39,883 nucleotides of DNA from Burkholderiaceae bacterium (GTDB lineage: Bacteria > Pseudomonadota > Gammaproteobacteria > Burkholderiales > Burkholderiaceae_B), in NCBI GenBank assembly GCA_030728985.1, contig JANQYI010000013.1, positions 1-39,883 of the forward strand, written 5' to 3'. Made by a program: the position numbers and the translations under genes. Each line of letters starts with the position of its first letter. Position 1 is the first letter of the stretch. This document shows positions 19,063-29,136 of this stretch, in pieces. The notes under the pieces are model-generated. The model searched no databases and had not been told where the DNA came from. It was given only the letters and a program-made list of their open reading frames with translations.

Positions 19063-19854
19063 ATGTCCGCCGTTTCGCTTCAACACGTTTCAAAAATATT
19101 CCCTCCTCGTTCCACAGGCTGGCGTGGCCTGTTTAAAAAACCAACAGGCCCTGGCTTTCAGGCGCTAGACGATGTCTCCCTGACCATTGAGCATGGCGAA
19201 TTTTTCGGTTTGCTTGGGCCAAACGGTGCAGGCAAAACAACGCTGATTTCCGTTCTGGCCGGACTCTGCCGCGCCACCTCTGGTCACGCAAGCGTCTGTA
19301 GACACGATGTCGTTTCCGATTATCAGGCAGCGCGGCGCTCTCTCGGCGTCGTACCACAAGAGCTCGTCTACGATCCATTTTTCACAGTCCGTGAAACGTT
19401 GCGCATTCAGTCCGGCTATTTTGGTTTCCGCAACAACGATGATTGGATTGACGAAATCCTCGCCCACTTAGGTCTCTCCGACAAGGCCGATGAAAATATG
19501 CGTGCCCTCTCGGGTGGCATGAAGCGGCGCGTGTTGGTCGCCCAAGCGCTGGTGCATCGCCCGCCTGTCATTGTGCTTGACGAACCCACTGCAGGGGTGG
19601 ATGTCGACCTGCGTCGCAGCCTATGGGAATTCATTTCGCGGCTCAATCGAGAGGGTCATACGATTTTGCTGACGACCCATTACCTCGAAGAAGCCGAAGC
19701 CCTCTGTGGTCGAATCGCCATGCTCAAACGCGGATGCATCGTCGCGCTTGACTCTACAAAAGCCTTGCTCGCAAGGACAGGTGGAAGCCTAGAAGAAGCC
19801 TTCGTGCACATCATGAATACACCAGACCACTATTCCCTAGAGGCGCAAGCATGA
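19063..19854 (+). CDS. ABC-2 exporter ATPase (YadG-like)
   Basis: The 263-residue ATPase carries Walker A GPNGAGKTT (52-60), Q-loop VPQELVYDPFFTV, signature LSGGMKRR, Walker B PVIVLDEPTAGVD and switch His TTHYLEEAE. The sequence is closest in style to YadG, the ATPase of an ABC-2-type exporter of unknown substrate that sits beside its permease. The stop overlaps the start of the permease gene (ATGA), so the pair is coupled. Its position between mlaC and ibaG-murA is conserved in betaproteobacteria and suggests an envelope role, which is inference. Confidence 0.88.
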   Translation: MSAVSLQHVSKIFPPRSTGWRGLFKKPTGPGFQALDDVSLTIEHGEFFGLLGPNGAGKTTLISVLAGLCRATSGHASVCRHDVVSDYQAARRSLGVVPQELVYDPFFTVRETLRIQSGYFGFRNNDDWIDEILAHLGLSDKADENMRALSGGMKRRVLVAQALVHRPPVIVLDEPTAGVDVDLRRSLWEFISRLNREGHTILLTTHYLEEAEALCGRIAMLKRGCIVALDSTKALLARTGGSLEEAFVHIMNTPDHYSLEAQA

Positions 19855-20642
19855 CTCGCGCATTACTCACCGCGCGCACTGGTGCAGGCTCCGGCTTCCC
19901 CACACTGCTTGGCAAAGAACTTCTGCGTTTTTGGAAGGTCGGTTTTCAAACGATCGCCGCGCCGGTCATTACAGCGCTCTTATACTTGGTGATCTTTGCG
20001 CAAGTTCTTCAAGATCGCGTCCAAGTCTACGGAAGCGTACCCTACACAACTTTTCTCATCCCCGGCTTGATGATGATGAGCATGTTGCAAAATGCTTTCG
20101 CGAACCCTTCTTCTTCTCTAATCCAAAGCCGCGTCACTGGCAACCTCGTGTTTGTCCTGCTCCCCCCAATTTCACATCGCGAATTTTTTAGTGCTTATGT
20201 CATCGCGGGCATTTTGCGCGGGATCGCCGTAGGTGTCGTTATATGGCTGGTTTCTTTATATTTTGCCCCTCTCAGCATCAAAGAACCACTCTGGGCAATT
20301 GTTTTTGCAGGATTATCCTGCGGCATCATGGCTATTCTCGGCTTGATCGCGGGTCTGACCTCTGAAAAATTTGACCAACTCGCGGCCTTTCAAAACTTTC
20401 TCATCATGCCTGCAACTTTTCTGTCCGGCGTTTTCTACTCCATTCATACGCTGCCTACCTTTTGGCAGCAAGTTTCTCACTGGAACCCTCTTTTTTATAC
20501 AATCGATGGGTTTCGGCATGGATTTTTTGGTGTGGCAGATGTGTCTCCTTGGCAAAGCTTGGCCGTCGTGGGCGGTGTCTTCGTCGTGTTGACCTTGTTT
20601 GCACTGCGTCTACTCGGCACCGGTTACAAACTCAGAACATAA
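19851..20642 (+). CDS. ABC-2 exporter permease (YadH-like)
   Basis: The 263-residue integral membrane protein has six hydrophobic segments and the ABC-2 family pattern: a KELLRFWKVGFQTIAAP amphipathic start, YTTFLIPGLMMMSMLQNAF, and FQNFLIMPATFLSGVFYSIHTLP followed by WNPLFYTIDGFRHGFFG. It pairs with the ATPase directly upstream through a 4-bp overlap. The substrate is unknown; YadGH homologues have been discussed as lipid or envelope exporters, but nothing here proves that. Confidence 0.87.
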   Translation: MTRALLTARTGAGSGFPTLLGKELLRFWKVGFQTIAAPVITALLYLVIFAQVLQDRVQVYGSVPYTTFLIPGLMMMSMLQNAFANPSSSLIQSRVTGNLVFVLLPPISHREFFSAYVIAGILRGIAVGVVIWLVSLYFAPLSIKEPLWAIVFAGLSCGIMAILGLIAGLTSEKFDQLAAFQNFLIMPATFLSGVFYSIHTLPTFWQQVSHWNPLFYTIDGFRHGFFGVADVSPWQSLAVVGGVFVVLTLFALRLLGTGYKLRT

Positions 20643-20707
20643 TGGCTCCAGCCAAGATTTACACGCATTGAAATGTACTCATACTTAGATCAAGGACAAA
20701 CCTGAAT

Positions 20708-20950
20708 ATGTTGCCCACTCCAGAAGACATCCGCACCTACATTGCTGCCGGGTTGCCTTGCGAACACCTTGAGGTATCAGGCGACGGCTCACACTTCGAG
20801 GCCTTGATTGTGAGCGCCGCCTTTGCCGGCAAGCGCCCGATCGCGAGGCATCAACTGGTCTACAGCGTCCTGGGCGATCGGATGAAACAAGAAATTCATG
20901 CTCTGTCAATGCGTACTTTGACGCCCGAAGAGTTCAACGGAAAGCGCTAA
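20708..20950 (+). CDS. ibaG: BolA-family protein (IbaG-like)
   Basis: The 80-residue BolA-fold protein contains LEVSGDGSHFEALIVSAAFAGKRPIARHQLVYSVLG, with the conserved His and the RHQ(L/R)VY motif of the IbaG/YrbA branch. These proteins pair with monothiol glutaredoxins in Fe-S or haem handling. The gene directly precedes murA (stop and start are adjacent), the same linkage as yrbA-murA in E. coli, which supports orthology. Confidence 0.88.
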   Translation: MLPTPEDIRTYIAAGLPCEHLEVSGDGSHFEALIVSAAFAGKRPIARHQLVYSVLGDRMKQEIHALSMRTLTPEEFNGKR

Positions 20951-22207
20951 ATGGACAAGCTTCGCATTAAAGGCGGGTATGCGCTCAAGGGCGAAATCAA
21001 TATTTCTGGCGCCAAGAACGCTGCCCTGCCGATTTTATGCGCCGGGCTATTGACCGCGGATACCGTCACGCTTTCAAACGTTCCAAAGCTCAATGATATT
21101 GCGACGACGCTCAAGCTCCTGCGGCAATTAGGCGTACGTTGCGAGAGAGCGAGTGACGATCTGGTCAGCATCACCGCCAATCAACTGACAGCGCTCGAAG
21201 CGCCCTATGAACTCGTTAAAACCATGCGCGCCTCGATACTGGTACTCGGTCCCCTTTTGGCGCGTTTCGGCGAAGCACGAGTCAGTCTGCCTGGCGGCTG
21301 TGCGATTGGTCAGCGACCTGTAGACCAACATATTCAGGGTCTTGCGGCGCTGGGCGCGGACATTAAAATCGAACATGGTTTTGTCGTCGCCAAGGCTAAA
21401 AAGCTTAAAGGTGCTGTCGTACGCACAGACATGGTCACCGTCACAGGCACAGAAAACCTGATGATGGCGGCGGTGCTGGCCGACGGTCAAACCATTTTGG
21501 AAAATGCCGCGCGTGAACCCGAAGTGGTCGATCTCGCTGAGTTATTGATCAAAATGGGCGCGCGCATCAAGGGGCATGGTACGGACAGGATCGTGATCGA
21601 CGGTGTGTCGAGTTTGCACGGCGCGACCCATGAGGTGATCCCTGATCGTATCGAGGCTGGCAGCTTTTTATGTGCTGTAGGTGCGGCAGGCGGTGAGATT
21701 GTGCTGCGCCACGCCGCACCCGAAACAATGGGTGCCACGATATCAAAACTTCAAGAGGCGGGTCTCACGATTAAGTCTGGCAAAGACTGGATCCAAGCCA
21801 GCATGCACAAACGTCCCAAAGCGGTCGACTTTCGCACGCACGAATACCCTGGTTTTGCGACTGACATGCAGGCGCAGCTCATGGCTCTCAACACCCTTGC
21901 CGAGGGAACCTCGGTGATTGCGGAAACGATTTTCGAAAATCGTTTTATGCACGTACAAGAACTATTGCGCTTAGGCGCCAATATTGATATCGATGGTCAC
22001 ACGGCTGTCGTTCGCGGCGTCACACGCCTGTCCGGCGCCACCGTTATGGCGACCGACCTGAGGGCTTCGGCGAGCTTGGTCATTGCCGGACTTGCCGCCG
22101 AAGGCGAAACGTTGGTCGAGCGGATCTATCACCTCGACCGTGGCTATGAACGCATGGAACACAAACTCAGCGCTCTCGGCGCTCATATCGAAAGAATATC
22201 CAGCTAA
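20951..22207 (+). CDS. murA: UDP-N-acetylglucosamine 1-carboxyvinyltransferase
   Basis: First committed step of peptidoglycan synthesis: it transfers enolpyruvate from PEP to UDP-GlcNAc in the cytoplasm. The 418-residue product shows [14 protein letters not shown] (with the catalytic Lys), and the mobile loop [15 protein letters not shown], where C117 corresponds to the fosfomycin-target Cys115 of E. coli. Because this Cys is present, intrinsic fosfomycin resistance by Cys-to-Asp change is not expected. [12 protein letters not shown] and ENRFMHV are also conserved. The start abuts the ibaG stop. Confidence 0.97.
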   Translation: MDKLRIKGGYALKGEINISGAKNAALPILCAGLLTADTVTLSNVPKLNDIATTLKLLRQLGVRCERASDDLVSITANQLTALEAPYELVKTMRASILVLGPLLARFGEARVSLPGGCAIGQRPVDQHIQGLAALGADIKIEHGFVVAKAKKLKGAVVRTDMVTVTGTENLMMAAVLADGQTILENAAREPEVVDLAELLIKMGARIKGHGTDRIVIDGVSSLHGATHEVIPDRIEAGSFLCAVGAAGGEIVLRHAAPETMGATISKLQEAGLTIKSGKDWIQASMHKRPKAVDFRTHEYPGFATDMQAQLMALNTLAEGTSVIAETIFENRFMHVQELLRLGANIDIDGHTAVVRGVTRLSGATVMATDLRASASLVIAGLAAEGETLVERIYHLDRGYERMEHKLSALGAHIERISS

Positions 22208-22217
22208 AGGAAACATC

Positions 22218-22898
22218 ATGAGCATCGACGCACGCGCGCGCCCTTTGACCATGGCCTTGTCCAAGGGACGTATTTTCGAAGAAACTTTGCCTCTTTTAGA
22301 AGCGGCCGGCATCACAGTCAACGAAGATCCCGAAAATTCTCGCAAACTCATCATCGGCACCAGCCATCCCGGACTACGTCTTATCATTGTTCGTGCGTCA
22401 GATGTGCCCACCTATGTCGAATATGGCGCAGCTGATCTTGGGATCGCAGGCAAAGACGTGTTAATCGAGCACGCTGCGCAGCATCCCGGCGGTCTCTACC
22501 AGCCGATTGACCTCAATATCGCCAAATGTCGCCTAGCCGTCGCCGTTCGAAATGGTTTTGACTATGCCGCTGCGGTCAAGCAAGGCGCGCGCCTGCGCGT
22601 CGCAACGAAATACACGGCAGCTGCCCGTGATCACTTTGCCTCCAAAGGTGTTTACGTCGATCTGATCAAACTGTATGGCTCGATGGAGCTCGCGCCCTTG
22701 GTTGGCCTGGCCGACGCGATTGTGGACTTGGTATCGACGGGCAATACGCTTCGAGCCAACGATCTGGTCGCCGTTGAGGACATCATGCCCATTTCCTCGA
22801 GACTCGTCGTTAATCGAGCCGCTCTTAAAACTCGGCATACCGAATTACAGCCCTTACTCGATGCCTTTGAGCGTGCTAGCGCAAGCTCTGTGGCATGA
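22218..22898 (+). CDS. hisG: ATP phosphoribosyltransferase, short form
   Basis: First enzyme of histidine biosynthesis, condensing ATP with PRPP. At 226 residues it is the short HisG that lacks the C-terminal regulatory domain and works with HisZ, which is not in this window. The conserved parts are [37 protein letters not shown] and the PRPP-binding [18 protein letters not shown]. The start is ATG 22218 with AAAGGA upstream; the frame is open further into murA without good start signals. A 50-bp gap with competing hairpins separates it from hisD. Confidence 0.96.
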   Translation: MSIDARARPLTMALSKGRIFEETLPLLEAAGITVNEDPENSRKLIIGTSHPGLRLIIVRASDVPTYVEYGAADLGIAGKDVLIEHAAQHPGGLYQPIDLNIAKCRLAVAVRNGFDYAAAVKQGARLRVATKYTAAARDHFASKGVYVDLIKLYGSMELAPLVGLADAIVDLVSTGNTLRANDLVAVEDIMPISSRLVVNRAALKTRHTELQPLLDAFERASASSVA

Positions 22899-22899
22899 T

Positions 22900-22938
22900 A
22901 GGGGTCTACTTATTTTATTGACCCCTTCAAAAGAGGGG
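22900..22938 (+). promoter_or_regulatory. Mutually exclusive hairpins in the hisG-hisD gap
   Basis: AGGGGTC (22900-22906) can pair perfectly with GACCCCT (22920-22926). CCCCT of that middle arm can instead pair with AGGGG (22934-22938), part of the GAGGGG ribosome-binding site ahead of hisD. The first arm starts two bases after the hisG stop, so a terminating ribosome would cover it. The geometry is seen; a switch controlling hisD translation is inferred. Confidence 0.4.
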
Positions 22939-22948
22939 CTCTTTGATA

Positions 22949-24256
22949 ATGCGCACAATCACACGCCTGGACTCACGCGACCCTGAGTTTCAAGCCACCC
23001 TCTCCAAATTGCTCGCTTTTGATGCCGAGCAAGATGACGCGATCGATGCGGCCGCAGCGGGCATCCTGCAAAAGGTGCGCCGCGAAGGCGATGCGGCGCT
23101 ACTGCATTACACCCGCCAATTTGACAAGCTCAACGTCAACACCGTCGCCGAACTTGAAATTCCGCGTCGCGACTGGGACGCCGCCCTTACTAAGTTGCCG
23201 TCAGCGCAACGTCAAGCGCTTGAAATTGCCGCACAGCGGGTTCGCGCCTATCATGCGCACCAATTGCAAGAAAGCTGGTCCTACACAGAGGCCGATGGCA
23301 CGCGCCTTGGCCAGCAAATTACCCCTCTGGATCGCGTTGGTCTTTACGTTCCAGGCGGCAAAGCCTCCTATCCCTCTTCGGTCTTGATGAACGCAATCCC
23401 TGCGAAAGTCGCGGGCGTCAGCGAAGTCATCATGGTGACACCTACTCCAGGCGGACAACGCAATGCCATGGTGTTGGCTGCCGCCGCCATCGCGGGTGTC
23501 GATCGCTGTTTCGCGATCGGCGGCGCACAGGCAGTGGGCGCACTCGCCTACGGTACCGAGACCGTCCCCGCTGTCGACAAAATCGTTGGCCCTGGCAATG
23601 CCTACGTCGCCGCCGCCAAACGTCGCGTTTTTGGCACAGTCGGCATCGACATGATTGCCGGACCGAGCGAGATTTTGGTCATTTGTGACGGTCAAACACC
23701 GGCGGATTGGATTGCGATGGATTTGTTTTCGCAAGCCGAGCACGACGAGCTGGCCCAAGCGATCCTGCTATGCCCAGACGCACAATACCTCGACGAGGTT
23801 CAAGCCTCGATTGAAAAACTACTCCCAACCATGCCACGCGCGGACATTATTCGCACGAGCTTACGAGATCGCGGTGCCTTGATTTTAGTGCGCGACCTCC
23901 ATGAGGCTTGCGAAATCAGTAACAACATCGCACCCGAGCACCTCGAAGTGTCTTGCGAGAACCCAGATGCATGGTTGCCTTTGCTGCGCCACGCGGGTGC
24001 TATTTTCATGGGACGCCATAGCTCCGAAGCGCTTGGAGACTATTGCGCAGGGCCCAATCACGTTCTACCTACTTCCCGTACTGCGCGTTTTTCCTCGCCC
24101 TTAGGCGTGTATGATTTTCAAAAACGCTCTAGTTTGATTCATGTCTCAGCCGCTGGCGCGCAAACTCTAGGCAAAGTGGCAAACGAACTGGCGCTTGGCG
24201 AAGGTCTCCAAGCCCATGCCGCGAGCGCACGTTATCGCCTGACCAACATACAATAG
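22949..24256 (+). CDS. hisD: Histidinol dehydrogenase
   Basis: Catalyses the last two steps of histidine synthesis, oxidising L-histidinol to L-histidine with NAD+ and Zn2+. The 435-residue product contains [55 protein letters not shown], and the metal and base residues in [10 protein letters not shown] and NIAPEHLEV. The start is ATG 22949 with GAGGGG ten bases upstream; a TTG at 22943 would add two residues. hisB, not hisC, follows 36 bp later. Confidence 0.96.
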   Translation: MRTITRLDSRDPEFQATLSKLLAFDAEQDDAIDAAAAGILQKVRREGDAALLHYTRQFDKLNVNTVAELEIPRRDWDAALTKLPSAQRQALEIAAQRVRAYHAHQLQESWSYTEADGTRLGQQITPLDRVGLYVPGGKASYPSSVLMNAIPAKVAGVSEVIMVTPTPGGQRNAMVLAAAAIAGVDRCFAIGGAQAVGALAYGTETVPAVDKIVGPGNAYVAAAKRRVFGTVGIDMIAGPSEILVICDGQTPADWIAMDLFSQAEHDELAQAILLCPDAQYLDEVQASIEKLLPTMPRADIIRTSLRDRGALILVRDLHEACEISNNIAPEHLEVSCENPDAWLPLLRHAGAIFMGRHSSEALGDYCAGPNHVLPTSRTARFSSPLGVYDFQKRSSLIHVSAAGAQTLGKVANELALGEGLQAHAASARYRLTNIQ

Positions 24257-24292
24257 ACGTTCCTAAGATCTCAGTACATCAGAGTACATATC

Positions 24293-24880
24293 ATGCGTAC
24301 CGCAGAAATTATCCGCAATACCAATGAAACGCGTATCCGCGTCGCGGTCAATCTAGACGGGACCGGCAAACAGGCCCTCAACACCGGGGTGCCCTTTTTA
24401 GACCACATGCTGGACCAGATCGCGCGCCATGGTCTGATCGACCTTGAGATCCACGCCGAAGGTGATCTTCATATCGATGCACATCACACTGTTGAGGATG
24501 TCGGCATCACGCTCGGCATGGCCATCGCCAAAGCCGTGGGTGACAAGGCAGGCATTCGTCGCTATGGACATGCCTATGTCCCGCTTGATGAAGCACTTTC
24601 CCGTGTCGTGGTGGACTTTTCAGGACGTCCGGGTCTGCAATTCCACGTCCCGTTCACGCGTGCGCGAGTCGGTGATTTTGATGTCGATTTGACCATTGAG
24701 TTTTTTCAGGGCCTGGTGAATCACGCACTCCTGACAATGCACATCGACAACTTGCGTGGCGTCAATGCGCACCACCAATGCGAAACCATCTTCAAAGCAA
24801 CGGGGCGTGCATTGCGCATGGCACTCGAACTCGATCCACGTAGCGCGGGTGTCGTGCCCTCCACCAAAGGCGTGCTTTAA
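24293..24880 (+). CDS. hisB: Imidazoleglycerol-phosphate dehydratase
   Basis: Dehydrates imidazole glycerol phosphate to imidazole acetol phosphate using two Mn ions. The 195-residue monofunctional enzyme (no phosphatase domain) shows the His-rich metal motifs [24 protein letters not shown] and [17 protein letters not shown]. Because hisB here lacks the fused histidinol-phosphatase of E. coli, that activity must be encoded elsewhere. hisH starts three bases after the stop. Confidence 0.97.
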   Translation: MRTAEIIRNTNETRIRVAVNLDGTGKQALNTGVPFLDHMLDQIARHGLIDLEIHAEGDLHIDAHHTVEDVGITLGMAIAKAVGDKAGIRRYGHAYVPLDEALSRVVVDFSGRPGLQFHVPFTRARVGDFDVDLTIEFFQGLVNHALLTMHIDNLRGVNAHHQCETIFKATGRALRMALELDPRSAGVVPSTKGVL

Positions 24881-24883
24881 GCC

Positions 24884-25540
24884 ATGACGTCGATTGCCAT
24901 TGTCGATTACGGCATGGGAAACTATCACTCTGTCGAGCGCGCGCTGCGTCACGCCGCACCTGAGGCGGATATTCGTTTGTGCAAGCTCGCGGCCGAGATT
25001 GATGCCGCGGATCGTGTCGTGTTTCCCGGACAAGGTGCGATGGCGGACTGCATTCGCACGCTCGACGAAGCGGGTCTACGAGAGGCGGTATTACACGCCG
25101 CAGCCACCAAGCCGCTTCTGGGCGTGTGTGTTGGCGAGCAAATGCTGTTCGAGCGCAGCGAAGAAGGCAACACGACGAGTCTTGGTCTTTTTAAAGGCGA
25201 GGTGCGTCGTTTCAAGGGACCCGCATTTGATGCGCCCACACCTGAGGCGAACGATCACGCTGATCGACTCAAAGTCCCGCATATGGGCTGGAATCCTGTT
25301 TATCAGGTGCGTGCACACACGCTTTGGTCGGGTATTCCCGAGGCCACGCCCTTTTATTTTGTCCACAGCTATTATGCTGTTCCTGCTGACCACGCCCTGA
25401 CAGTCGGCGAAAGCAATTATGGCGGTTCTTTTGCTTGCGCAATCGCCCAAGACAATATCTTTGCCGTACAGTTTCATCCAGAGAAAAGTGCCGATTATGG
25501 TTTGCGTCTCTACCGTAATTTTGTAGACTGGCAACCTTAA
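24884..25540 (+). CDS. hisH: Imidazole glycerol phosphate synthase, glutaminase subunit
   Basis: A class I amidotransferase of 218 residues that releases ammonia from glutamine for HisF. The nucleophile Cys lies in [13 protein letters not shown], and the His-Glu pair in AVQFHPEKS. The usual GxCxGMQ reads GVCVGEQ, a mild substitution next to the active site. The oxyanion-strand region [10 protein letters not shown] is present, as is HMGWNPV. It is tightly packed between hisB and hisA, consistent with one operon. Confidence 0.95.
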   Translation: MTSIAIVDYGMGNYHSVERALRHAAPEADIRLCKLAAEIDAADRVVFPGQGAMADCIRTLDEAGLREAVLHAAATKPLLGVCVGEQMLFERSEEGNTTSLGLFKGEVRRFKGPAFDAPTPEANDHADRLKVPHMGWNPVYQVRAHTLWSGIPEATPFYFVHSYYAVPADHALTVGESNYGGSFACAIAQDNIFAVQFHPEKSADYGLRLYRNFVDWQP

Positions 25541-25569
25541 CAACTTAAAAGTGACTGATCACGAACGAT

Positions 25570-26310
25570 ATGCTGCTGATCCCTGCAATTGATCTCAAAG
25601 ACGGACAATGCGTCAGACTTCGCCAAGGCGACCTCGAGGATGCAACGATCTTTTCCGAAGACCCCACTGCCATGGCCACGCATTGGCTAGAACGCGGCGC
25701 ACGTCGCCTGCACCTAGTCGACCTCAATGGAGCCGTTGCTGGCAAGCCAAAAAACGAAGCGCTCATCAAAGCAATCGTACGTGCTGTGGGTGACGATATC
25801 CCGGTGCAAATCGGTGGTGGTATTCGCGATCTCGACACCATTGAACGCTATTTGGACTTCGGTATTTCCTATGTGATCATCGGTACGGCCGCCGTCAAAA
25901 ATCCTGGCTTCCTCCACGATGCTTGTGGGGCTTTTCCAGGCAATATCATTGTTGGCCTCGATGCGCGCGACGGCAAAGTCGCAACAGACGGCTGGAGCAA
26001 ACTCACCAAGCATGACGTCAGCGATCTCGCTAAAAAATTCGAAGACTATGGCTGCGAAGCCATCATCTATACCGATATTGGTCGTGACGGCATGCTCTCG
26101 GGTGTCAATATCGAAGCCACCGTTCGCCTGGCCCAACATGTGCGCATCCCCGTCATCGCATCGGGTGGCGTGACGGACATGCGCGATATCGACGCGCTCT
26201 GCGCCGTCGAAGAAGAGGGCGTCGAAGGGGCCATTCTTGGCCGTAGTATCTACGAAGGCACGCTCGATTTCGAAGCTGCGCAAAAACGCGCCGACGAACT
26301 TGCACCATGA
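25570..26310 (+). CDS. hisA: ProFAR isomerase
   Basis: A TIM-barrel isomerase of 246 residues acting on the aminoimidazole carboxamide ribotide intermediate. The catalytic Asp residues are in [12 protein letters not shown] and in the [11 protein letters not shown] segment, with phosphate-binding loops VQIGGGIRD and [10 protein letters not shown]. The stop overlaps the hisF start (ATGA). HisA and HisF are homologous half-barrel duplications, which explains their similarity here. Confidence 0.96.
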   Translation: MLLIPAIDLKDGQCVRLRQGDLEDATIFSEDPTAMATHWLERGARRLHLVDLNGAVAGKPKNEALIKAIVRAVGDDIPVQIGGGIRDLDTIERYLDFGISYVIIGTAAVKNPGFLHDACGAFPGNIIVGLDARDGKVATDGWSKLTKHDVSDLAKKFEDYGCEAIIYTDIGRDGMLSGVNIEATVRLAQHVRIPVIASGGVTDMRDIDALCAVEEEGVEGAILGRSIYEGTLDFEAAQKRADELAP

Positions 26311-27110
26311 CAACCCTTCTCGCGCCCAACACGCTGAGTGAGCTGACACGTCGAATCATTCCTTGTCTCGATGTCACTGCGGGTCGCGTAGTAAAGGGCG
26401 TCAATTTTGTTCAGCTGATGGATGCGGGCGATCCTGTCGAGATCGCGCATCGTTACAACGAACAAGGTGCAGATGAGCTCACTTTTCTGGATATCACCGC
26501 GACAAGTGATGGCCGCGATTTAATCCTACCCATCATCGAACAAGTCGCTTCGCAGGTTTTTATTCCCCTGACGGTTGGTGGCGGGGTGCGCCAAGTCAGT
26601 GATATTCAACGGCTATTAAATGCGGGTGCTGACAAAGTTTCCATTAACAGCGCCGCTGTTGCCAATCCTGATTTGGTGCGTGCCGCGTCTGATTATCACG
26701 GCTCACAATGTATTGTGGTTGCCATCGATGCGCGCCGCGTGACTGACAGCGAAACGCCTCGCTGGGAAGTGTTCACGCATGGAGGTCGTCGCGGCACCGG
26801 TATCGACGCGGTGGCCTGGGCTCGCCAAATGGCCGAGTACGGCGCCGGCGAAATTTTATTAACCAGTATGGATCGCGATGGCACCAAGTCAGGTTTTGAT
26901 CTCGAATTGACGCGCCAAGTTTCAGATGCCGTTTCTGTCCCAGTGATTGCATCGGGGGGCGTAGGTCATCTGCAACATCTTGCGGACGGTGTCACGCTCG
27001 GGGGTGCCAGTGCGGTTCTCGCCGCTAGTATTTTCCATTACGGTGAATACACCGTCGGACAAGCCAAAGCATTCATGGCGCGTCAAGGCATTCCGGTGAG
27101 GACTTGCTGA
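26307..27110 (+). CDS. hisF: Imidazole glycerol phosphate synthase, cyclase subunit
   Basis: A TIM-barrel cyclase of 267 residues that uses HisH-derived ammonia to form imidazole glycerol phosphate and AICAR. The catalytic Asp residues are seen in [16 protein letters not shown] and VVAIDARRV. The phosphate-binding motifs are [12 protein letters not shown] and [13 protein letters not shown]. The start overlaps the hisA stop by 4 bp, and hisI starts one base after its stop. The start region is about ten residues longer than many HisF, but ATG 26307 is the coupled start. Confidence 0.97.
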   Translation: MTTLLAPNTLSELTRRIIPCLDVTAGRVVKGVNFVQLMDAGDPVEIAHRYNEQGADELTFLDITATSDGRDLILPIIEQVASQVFIPLTVGGGVRQVSDIQRLLNAGADKVSINSAAVANPDLVRAASDYHGSQCIVVAIDARRVTDSETPRWEVFTHGGRRGTGIDAVAWARQMAEYGAGEILLTSMDRDGTKSGFDLELTRQVSDAVSVPVIASGGVGHLQHLADGVTLGGASAVLAASIFHYGEYTVGQAKAFMARQGIPVRTC

Positions 27111-27111
27111 C

Positions 27112-27537
27112 ATGACGACACCACAGCGACCCGCTTGGCTTGAAGAAGTACGTTTTGATGCCCAAGGTCTTATCCCCGCGATTTCACAAGACGCGCAGAC
27201 TAGCCAAATTTTAATGGTCGCCTGGATGAACGCCGAGTCGCTTGCCGAAACAGTTGCAACAGGGCGCGCCGTATTTTGGTCGCGCTCTCGAAATCGTCTG
27301 TGGCGCAAAGGCGAAGAGTCAGGACACACGCAGCGCTTGCTAGAGTTGCGCCTGGATTGCGATGGCGATGTTTTGCTCCTCAAGGTTGAACAACTCGGTG
27401 CCATCGCCTGTCATACCGGACGCGCGAGTTGCTTTTACCGACGACTAGACAAGAACTCCAACCAGGAAACAAACCCAGGCTCACAATGGGTGATTGTTGA
27501 TCCCGTCCTCAAAGACCCGGAGCTCATCTACAAATGA
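27112..27537 (+). CDS. hisI: Phosphoribosyl-AMP cyclohydrolase
   Basis: Opens the purine ring of phosphoribosyl-AMP. The 141-residue enzyme carries the Zn/Mg motifs [12 protein letters not shown] and [12 protein letters not shown] and the [18 protein letters not shown] substrate loop. It is separate from hisE, unlike the fused hisIE of E. coli. The stop overlaps the hisE start (ATGA). Confidence 0.96.
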   Translation: MTTPQRPAWLEEVRFDAQGLIPAISQDAQTSQILMVAWMNAESLAETVATGRAVFWSRSRNRLWRKGEESGHTQRLLELRLDCDGDVLLLKVEQLGAIACHTGRASCFYRRLDKNSNQETNPGSQWVIVDPVLKDPELIYK

Positions 27538-27896
27538 ACAAAGAACACCTCACTCCAGACGCCTCCGAGAGGGTGCTGGCGCGGCTTGCAGATCTGCTGG
27601 AAACACGTTTACCCAGCCGTGGCGGAGATCCGGCCGCTTCCTATGTGGCCAAACTGTTTTCCAAAGGACCTGATGCGGCACTCAAGAAGGTGGGCGAAGA
27701 AGCCACCGAGCTTGTCATGGCGGCCAAAGACAAGCAACCTGAGCGTATCGTGTCCGAAATGGCGGACCTCTGGTTCCATTGCTTGGTAGTACTGACAGAA
27801 AATGGGCTTCGTCCTGAGCAAGTCGTTGCAGAATTAGCACGTCGCGAAGGTGTTTCTGGCTTAGAGGAAAAAGCTTCGCGCTTGAAAACCCCTTAG
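27534..27896 (+). CDS. hisE: Phosphoribosyl-ATP pyrophosphatase
   Basis: Removes pyrophosphate from phosphoribosyl-ATP, the second step of histidine synthesis. The 120-residue all-helical MazG-like enzyme has the metal-binding motif [15 protein letters not shown] and [13 protein letters not shown]. The 4-bp overlap with hisI indicates coupled translation. hinT starts 14 bp after the stop. Confidence 0.96.
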   Translation: MNKEHLTPDASERVLARLADLLETRLPSRGGDPAASYVAKLFSKGPDAALKKVGEEATELVMAAKDKQPERIVSEMADLWFHCLVVLTENGLRPEQVVAELARREGVSGLEEKASRLKTP

Positions 27897-27910
27897 GATC
27901 TTAAGATTCC

Positions 27911-28279
27911 ATGAGTGAACCCTGCATATTTTGCAAAATCGTACGTGGCGAATTACCTGCAAAAATTGTCTATGAAGACGACGATTGCATGGTTTTCCAT
28001 GATATTAATCCCGCCGCGCCGGTGCATTTATTAATGATTCCCAAGCGACATATTGTCTCAATGCAAGAGATTAATCCCGAAGATGCCGTTTGGTTAGGTA
28101 GAATGCTATCCAAGGTGCCTCAAATCGCACTCGATAACGGTTGCAATCCCGGACCATCCGGCGGATTTCGTCTGATGGCTAACTCTGGTGTCGAGGGTGG
28201 TCAAGAGGTGTTGCACCTACATTTTCATATTTATGGTGGAAGCCGTCCCTGGAAGGGGCCAGCACCCACCGTAGCCTGA
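27911..28279 (+). CDS. hinT: HIT-family hydrolase (HinT-like)
   Basis: The 122-residue purine nucleoside phosphoramidase carries the histidine triad [12 protein letters not shown] and the N-terminal [13 protein letters not shown] (potential zinc Cys pair). The family hydrolyses AMP-lysine-type phosphoramidates. It is found at the end of the his cluster and before tatA in many betaproteobacteria, so the position supports the call; no functional link to histidine synthesis is shown. Confidence 0.93.
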   Translation: MSEPCIFCKIVRGELPAKIVYEDDDCMVFHDINPAAPVHLLMIPKRHIVSMQEINPEDAVWLGRMLSKVPQIALDNGCNPGPSGGFRLMANSGVEGGQEVLHLHFHIYGGSRPWKGPAPTVA

Positions 28280-28293
28280 TTCGGAGAACCGTC

Positions 28294-28545
28294 ATGGGCG
28301 CATTTAGTATCTGGCATTGGTTAATTGTCCTGGTTATCGTGGCACTGGTGTTTGGCACCAAAAAAATTCGTAACATTGGTGCGGATCTTGGTGGAGCGGT
28401 CAAAGGTTTTAAAGACGGCATGAAGGACCCCAACGCGAAGGAAGAGGACGCGACAACGACAGCAGCCGAAGCCGCTCCCGCGCAGCGTGTCGCGTCAAAC
28501 GAAACGATTGATGTCCAAGCCAAAGAAAAGACCAGCACACATTGA
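28294..28545 (+). CDS. tatA: Sec-independent translocase component TatA
   Basis: The 83-residue protein has a short N-terminal membrane helix ([15 protein letters not shown]), a hinge with [25 protein letters not shown] forming the amphipathic helix, and a charged tail. TatA oligomers make the conduit for folded proteins. GGAGAA lies before the ATG. Likely clients encoded nearby are the Rieske protein and FccB, both with twin-arginine signals. Three tandem 12-bp units follow the stop. Confidence 0.95.
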   Translation: MGAFSIWHWLIVLVIVALVFGTKKIRNIGADLGGAVKGFKDGMKDPNAKEEDATTTAAEAAPAQRVASNETIDVQAKEKTSTH

Positions 28546-28548
28546 GCG

Positions 28549-28584
28549 CTTTGTTTGTCCCTTTGTTTGCTCCTTTGCTTGTTC
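28549..28584 (+). repeat. Three tandem 12-bp units between tatA and tatB
   Basis: The units CTTTGTTTGTCC, CTTTGTTTGCTC and CTTTGCTTGTTC are consecutive and differ at only a few positions. They fill half of the 75-bp tatA-tatB spacer. Copy number could vary by slippage; an effect on tatB translation is speculative. Confidence 0.65.
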
Positions 28585-28620
28585 ACTACGTAGCTGAGCT
28601 TTTTCTACCCCGCGATCACT

Positions 28621-29136
28621 ATGTTTGACATCAGCTTTACTGAACTACTCGTGATCGGTGTGATTGCGTTGGTGGTCATTGGTCCCGAGCGCCTGCCCAA
28701 GGTTGCCCGCACCATTGGTCATCTTGTTGGTCGTGCTCAACGCTACGTCAGCGATGTCAAAACAGACATTCAGCGAGAAGTCGAGCTCGATGACTTGCGC
28801 AAACTTAAAGATCAGATGCAGGATGCCGCTCAAAGCGTAAAATCAAGCCTGCAAAGCACTGAGTCCTCCCTTAGGGCGCCTCTTGAGTCCTTTGAGCAGT
28901 CGACGATGTCGACTTTAAATGAGCTGAAATCGCCTTTGGGCACGCCCGATGCAAGCGTAGCCGCGCCTGATACGGCGCATACTGAATCGGCGACCCAAGA
29001 TTCCGTCCCGGTCACGCAAATTGCTCAGGCGCCTTCCCAACTTGAGTTAGACACCATGCGATTAGACGAAATCAATCAGGGCGCCCCTGTCCAGGTCGCA
29101 GCCACCCCAGAGACTTCGCCCGGATCAAAATCTTGA
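28621..29136 (+). CDS. tatB: Sec-independent translocase component TatB
   Basis: The 171-residue protein begins [31 protein letters not shown]: a membrane helix, then the GPERLP hinge typical of TatB. A long amphipathic helix and a low-complexity Ala/Pro/Thr/Ser tail follow. With TatC it forms the receptor for twin-arginine signals. No clear ribosome-binding site was seen before the ATG. The stop overlaps the proposed TTG start of tatC. Confidence 0.93.
   Translation: MFDISFTELLVIGVIALVVIGPERLPKVARTIGHLVGRAQRYVSDVKTDIQREVELDDLRKLKDQMQDAAQSVKSSLQSTESSLRAPLESFEQSTMSTLNELKSPLGTPDASVAAPDTAHTESATQDSVPVTQIAQAPSQLELDTMRLDEINQGAPVQVAATPETSPGSKS

Noticed and set aside
25714..26349. A 211-codon minus-strand open frame over hisA
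   Set aside because: Antisense shadow of hisA/hisF; no recognisable protein family.
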